Below, one piece after another: positions 62,970-64,000 of a stretch of 64,000 nucleotides of DNA (within the stretch, counting starts at the first letter, position 1; each line of letters opens with the position of its first letter). The notes under the pieces are model-generated. The model was not told where the DNA came from. It did not search any database and was given only the letters and a program-made list of their open reading frames with translations. This DNA is from an uncultured Pirellulales bacterium. Its GTDB lineage: Bacteria; Planctomycetota; Planctomycetia; Pirellulales; Thermoguttaceae. The translations under genes were made by a program, and so were the position numbers. The stretch spans positions 92,993 to 156,992 of the forward strand of contig CALLPE010000024.1 of assembly GCA_938015445.1 (NCBI GenBank), read 5' to 3'.

Positions 62970-64000
62970 TTATGGAGTTTCACCGTCGCTGTTGCCGCCC
63001 CACCCCTCCACGAACATCCGCTGTCCCAGCTCCACAACCATCAGCGCCAGCAGCAGGAAGGTGTGATTGCGCCGCTTGTCCATGTGATCGGCGACTACCA
63101 TTTCCAGAGTGTCAGGATGAAACAGCCCACGTTGCCGACAACGTTCGGACAACAACAACCCTTCTACCATCGGCCGCAGTTGGCGGCGAAGCCACAATCC
63201 CAAGCGCTCGTAGGGCTGATATCCCGCCAATCTCAATTTAGCATACAAGCGCTGTCGAACAGACGTTATTGCACACACCACAGGGCCAGCGCCTACCCGG
63301 GCTCCCGTATTCACATTGACTATGTTGAGAAACTCAGGCTTGTTGCAACGCAGAATGTGAGCTTGTATCGTACCGCCCAATTTGTCGGCCGGCGGCAGCA
63401 TCATCAGGCAATCGACCAACTCGTTGTCAAGATATGGAAGGCGCGTTTCGGCAACCGAATCGTACTCTGCAAGCGACAGTGCCACTTCCCGATGCAATCG
63501 TTGCGTCAGGAACAAATGCCAGATCCGATGCACTGGGGGCAAAATGCCATCTGCCTGAGCAAGGCAGGACTCCAAACTCTCGCGGGCCAAGGCCTCCAGC
63601 CCGCGCCGATCGGTGCCGGACGCCAGGGGGCCGTCCACTCCGGCCAGCATATAAGTACGCAGGCTAGAATAGGCCCAGTCGGCAACCTCCGCTTCGGTTT
63701 GCAAGGCCAGCGACTTGCGGTCCAAGGAGTAGTTGTACGCCTTCGACATGTGCATCAGCTCGCCGGCGTGGCCGCGCAGCAGTACCTCGATTCCTAATTC
63801 TCGATAGTAAGCAAGCGTGGGCATCTCCACGCATTGCGACATGTACTGCCCATCGGTCAAATACACCATCTGCCGAAAATGGGACTCGAAGTTCGTGAGG
63901 AACTCTGGCCCGATTACATAGTTGTGATGTTCAGTACCCGCCAGCTCGGCCATTTGCGACGCCGACTTGTGGTCGACGGAACCGGGAATGCCAAGCACAA
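62970..64000 (-). CDS. Asparagine synthase-like amidotransferase, C-terminal part (5' end beyond the window)
   Basis: The open frame runs from the window edge leftward to 62970 and gives about 343 residues of the asparagine synthase domain; the start and the N-terminal glutaminase part lie outside. Visible family features are LGIPGSVDHKSASQMAELAGTEHH (in parts), the mid-domain RGHAGELMHMSKAYNY, and EYDSVAETRLPYLDNELVDCLMMLP, which matches the conserved EVR-PFLD-type helix. The pyrophosphate loop SGGxDS would be just upstream of the visible part. Such proteins in glycan and exosortase clusters probably transfer an amino group to a sugar or peptide. It is the first cluster gene visible. Confidence 0.85.
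   Translation of the reverse strand, partial: VLGIPGSVDHKSASQMAELAGTEHHNYVIGPEFLTNFESHFRQMVYLTDGQYMSQCVEMPTLAYYRELGIEVLLRGHAGELMHMSKAYNYSLDRKSLALQTEAEVADWAYSSLRTYMLAGVDGPLASGTDRRGLEALARESLESCLAQADGILPPVHRIWHLFLTQRLHREVALSLAEYDSVAETRLPYLDNELVDCLMMLPPADKLGGTIQAHILRCNKPEFLNIVNVNTGARVGAGPVVCAITSVRQRLYAKLRLAGYQPYERLGLWLRRQLRPMVEGLLLSERCRQRGLFHPDTLEMVVADHMDKRRNHTFLLLALMVVELGQRMFVEGWGGNSDGETP

Noticed and set aside
1..64000. tRNA, rRNA, insertion sequences, prophage or integrase genes
   Set aside because: No cloverleaf-like, rRNA, transposase or integrase sequence was recognised on either strand; subtle small RNAs cannot be excluded by eye.

Overview
The window is GC-rich bacterial chromosomal DNA that reads as a planctomycete, probably of the Pirellulales. 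This assignment is an inference from gene content: a secreted VIT/VWA protein, a Tat-exported Gfo/Idh/MocA oxidoreductase, a secreted FAD-dependent oxidoreductase with attached accessory domains, a sulfatase, a parallel beta-helix protein, an ECF sigma factor paired with a large anti-sigma-like membrane protein, a zinc-ribbon/GYF protein and a FemAB-type exopolysaccharide gene. An Mla-type lipid transporter and a TonB-dependent receptor imply an outer membrane. No rRNA, tRNA, CRISPR array, prophage or insertion sequence was recognised.

Layout. 1-10.7 kb: the end-truncated VIT/VWA gene points left. A plus-strand run of secreted carbohydrate-related genes follows: a glycosidase-like protein, a double FAD oxidoreductase and a Gfo/Idh/MocA oxidoreductase. 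10.9-15.8 kb (minus): TonB-dependent receptor, YfiR-like periplasmic protein, hybrid histidine kinase, a probable sensory operon. 16.3-18.4 kb (minus): thpR, plsC, cmk. 18.8-22.4 kb (plus): ECF sigma factor overlapping an anti-sigma/alpha-2-macroglobulin-like membrane protein. 22.4-26.5 kb (minus): glcD-glcE-glcF for glycolate oxidation, translationally coupled through ATGA overlaps. 26.8-31.6 kb (plus): a LysR regulator with inverted repeats just before its start, a RACo-like ferredoxin/ASKHA protein and an NhaC-type antiporter.

32-38 kb: rsfS and argS (plus), then phoH and a 7TM-HD phosphohydrolase (minus). 38.6-42.9 kb: a PEGA lipoprotein (plus) and mlaE-mlaF-mlaD (minus). 43.6-47.5 kb: a beta-helix protein and a sulfatase (minus). 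47.9-55.7 kb: aat, a secreted coiled-coil protein, a BI-1 family membrane protein, an alkyltransferase-endonuclease V fusion (minus), a zinc-ribbon/GYF membrane protein and a KAP-like membrane NTPase. 55.8-64 kb (minus): a surface-glycan cluster running from an asparagine synthase-like amidotransferase (cut by the window end) through an acyltransferase, three glycosyltransferases and FemAB to a sugar-nucleotide epimerase.

The most notable items are the AGT/endonuclease V fusion, the anti-sigma/A2M-like fusion, the FAD oxidoreductase with a discoidin-like insert, the TonB-YfiR-kinase operon, the two-TM KAP-like NTPase beside the GYF protein, two strong inverted repeats in regulatory positions, and a scatter of short degenerate tandem duplications (periods 12-34 bp) that fill many intergenic gaps and have lengthened one reading frame (mlaE).
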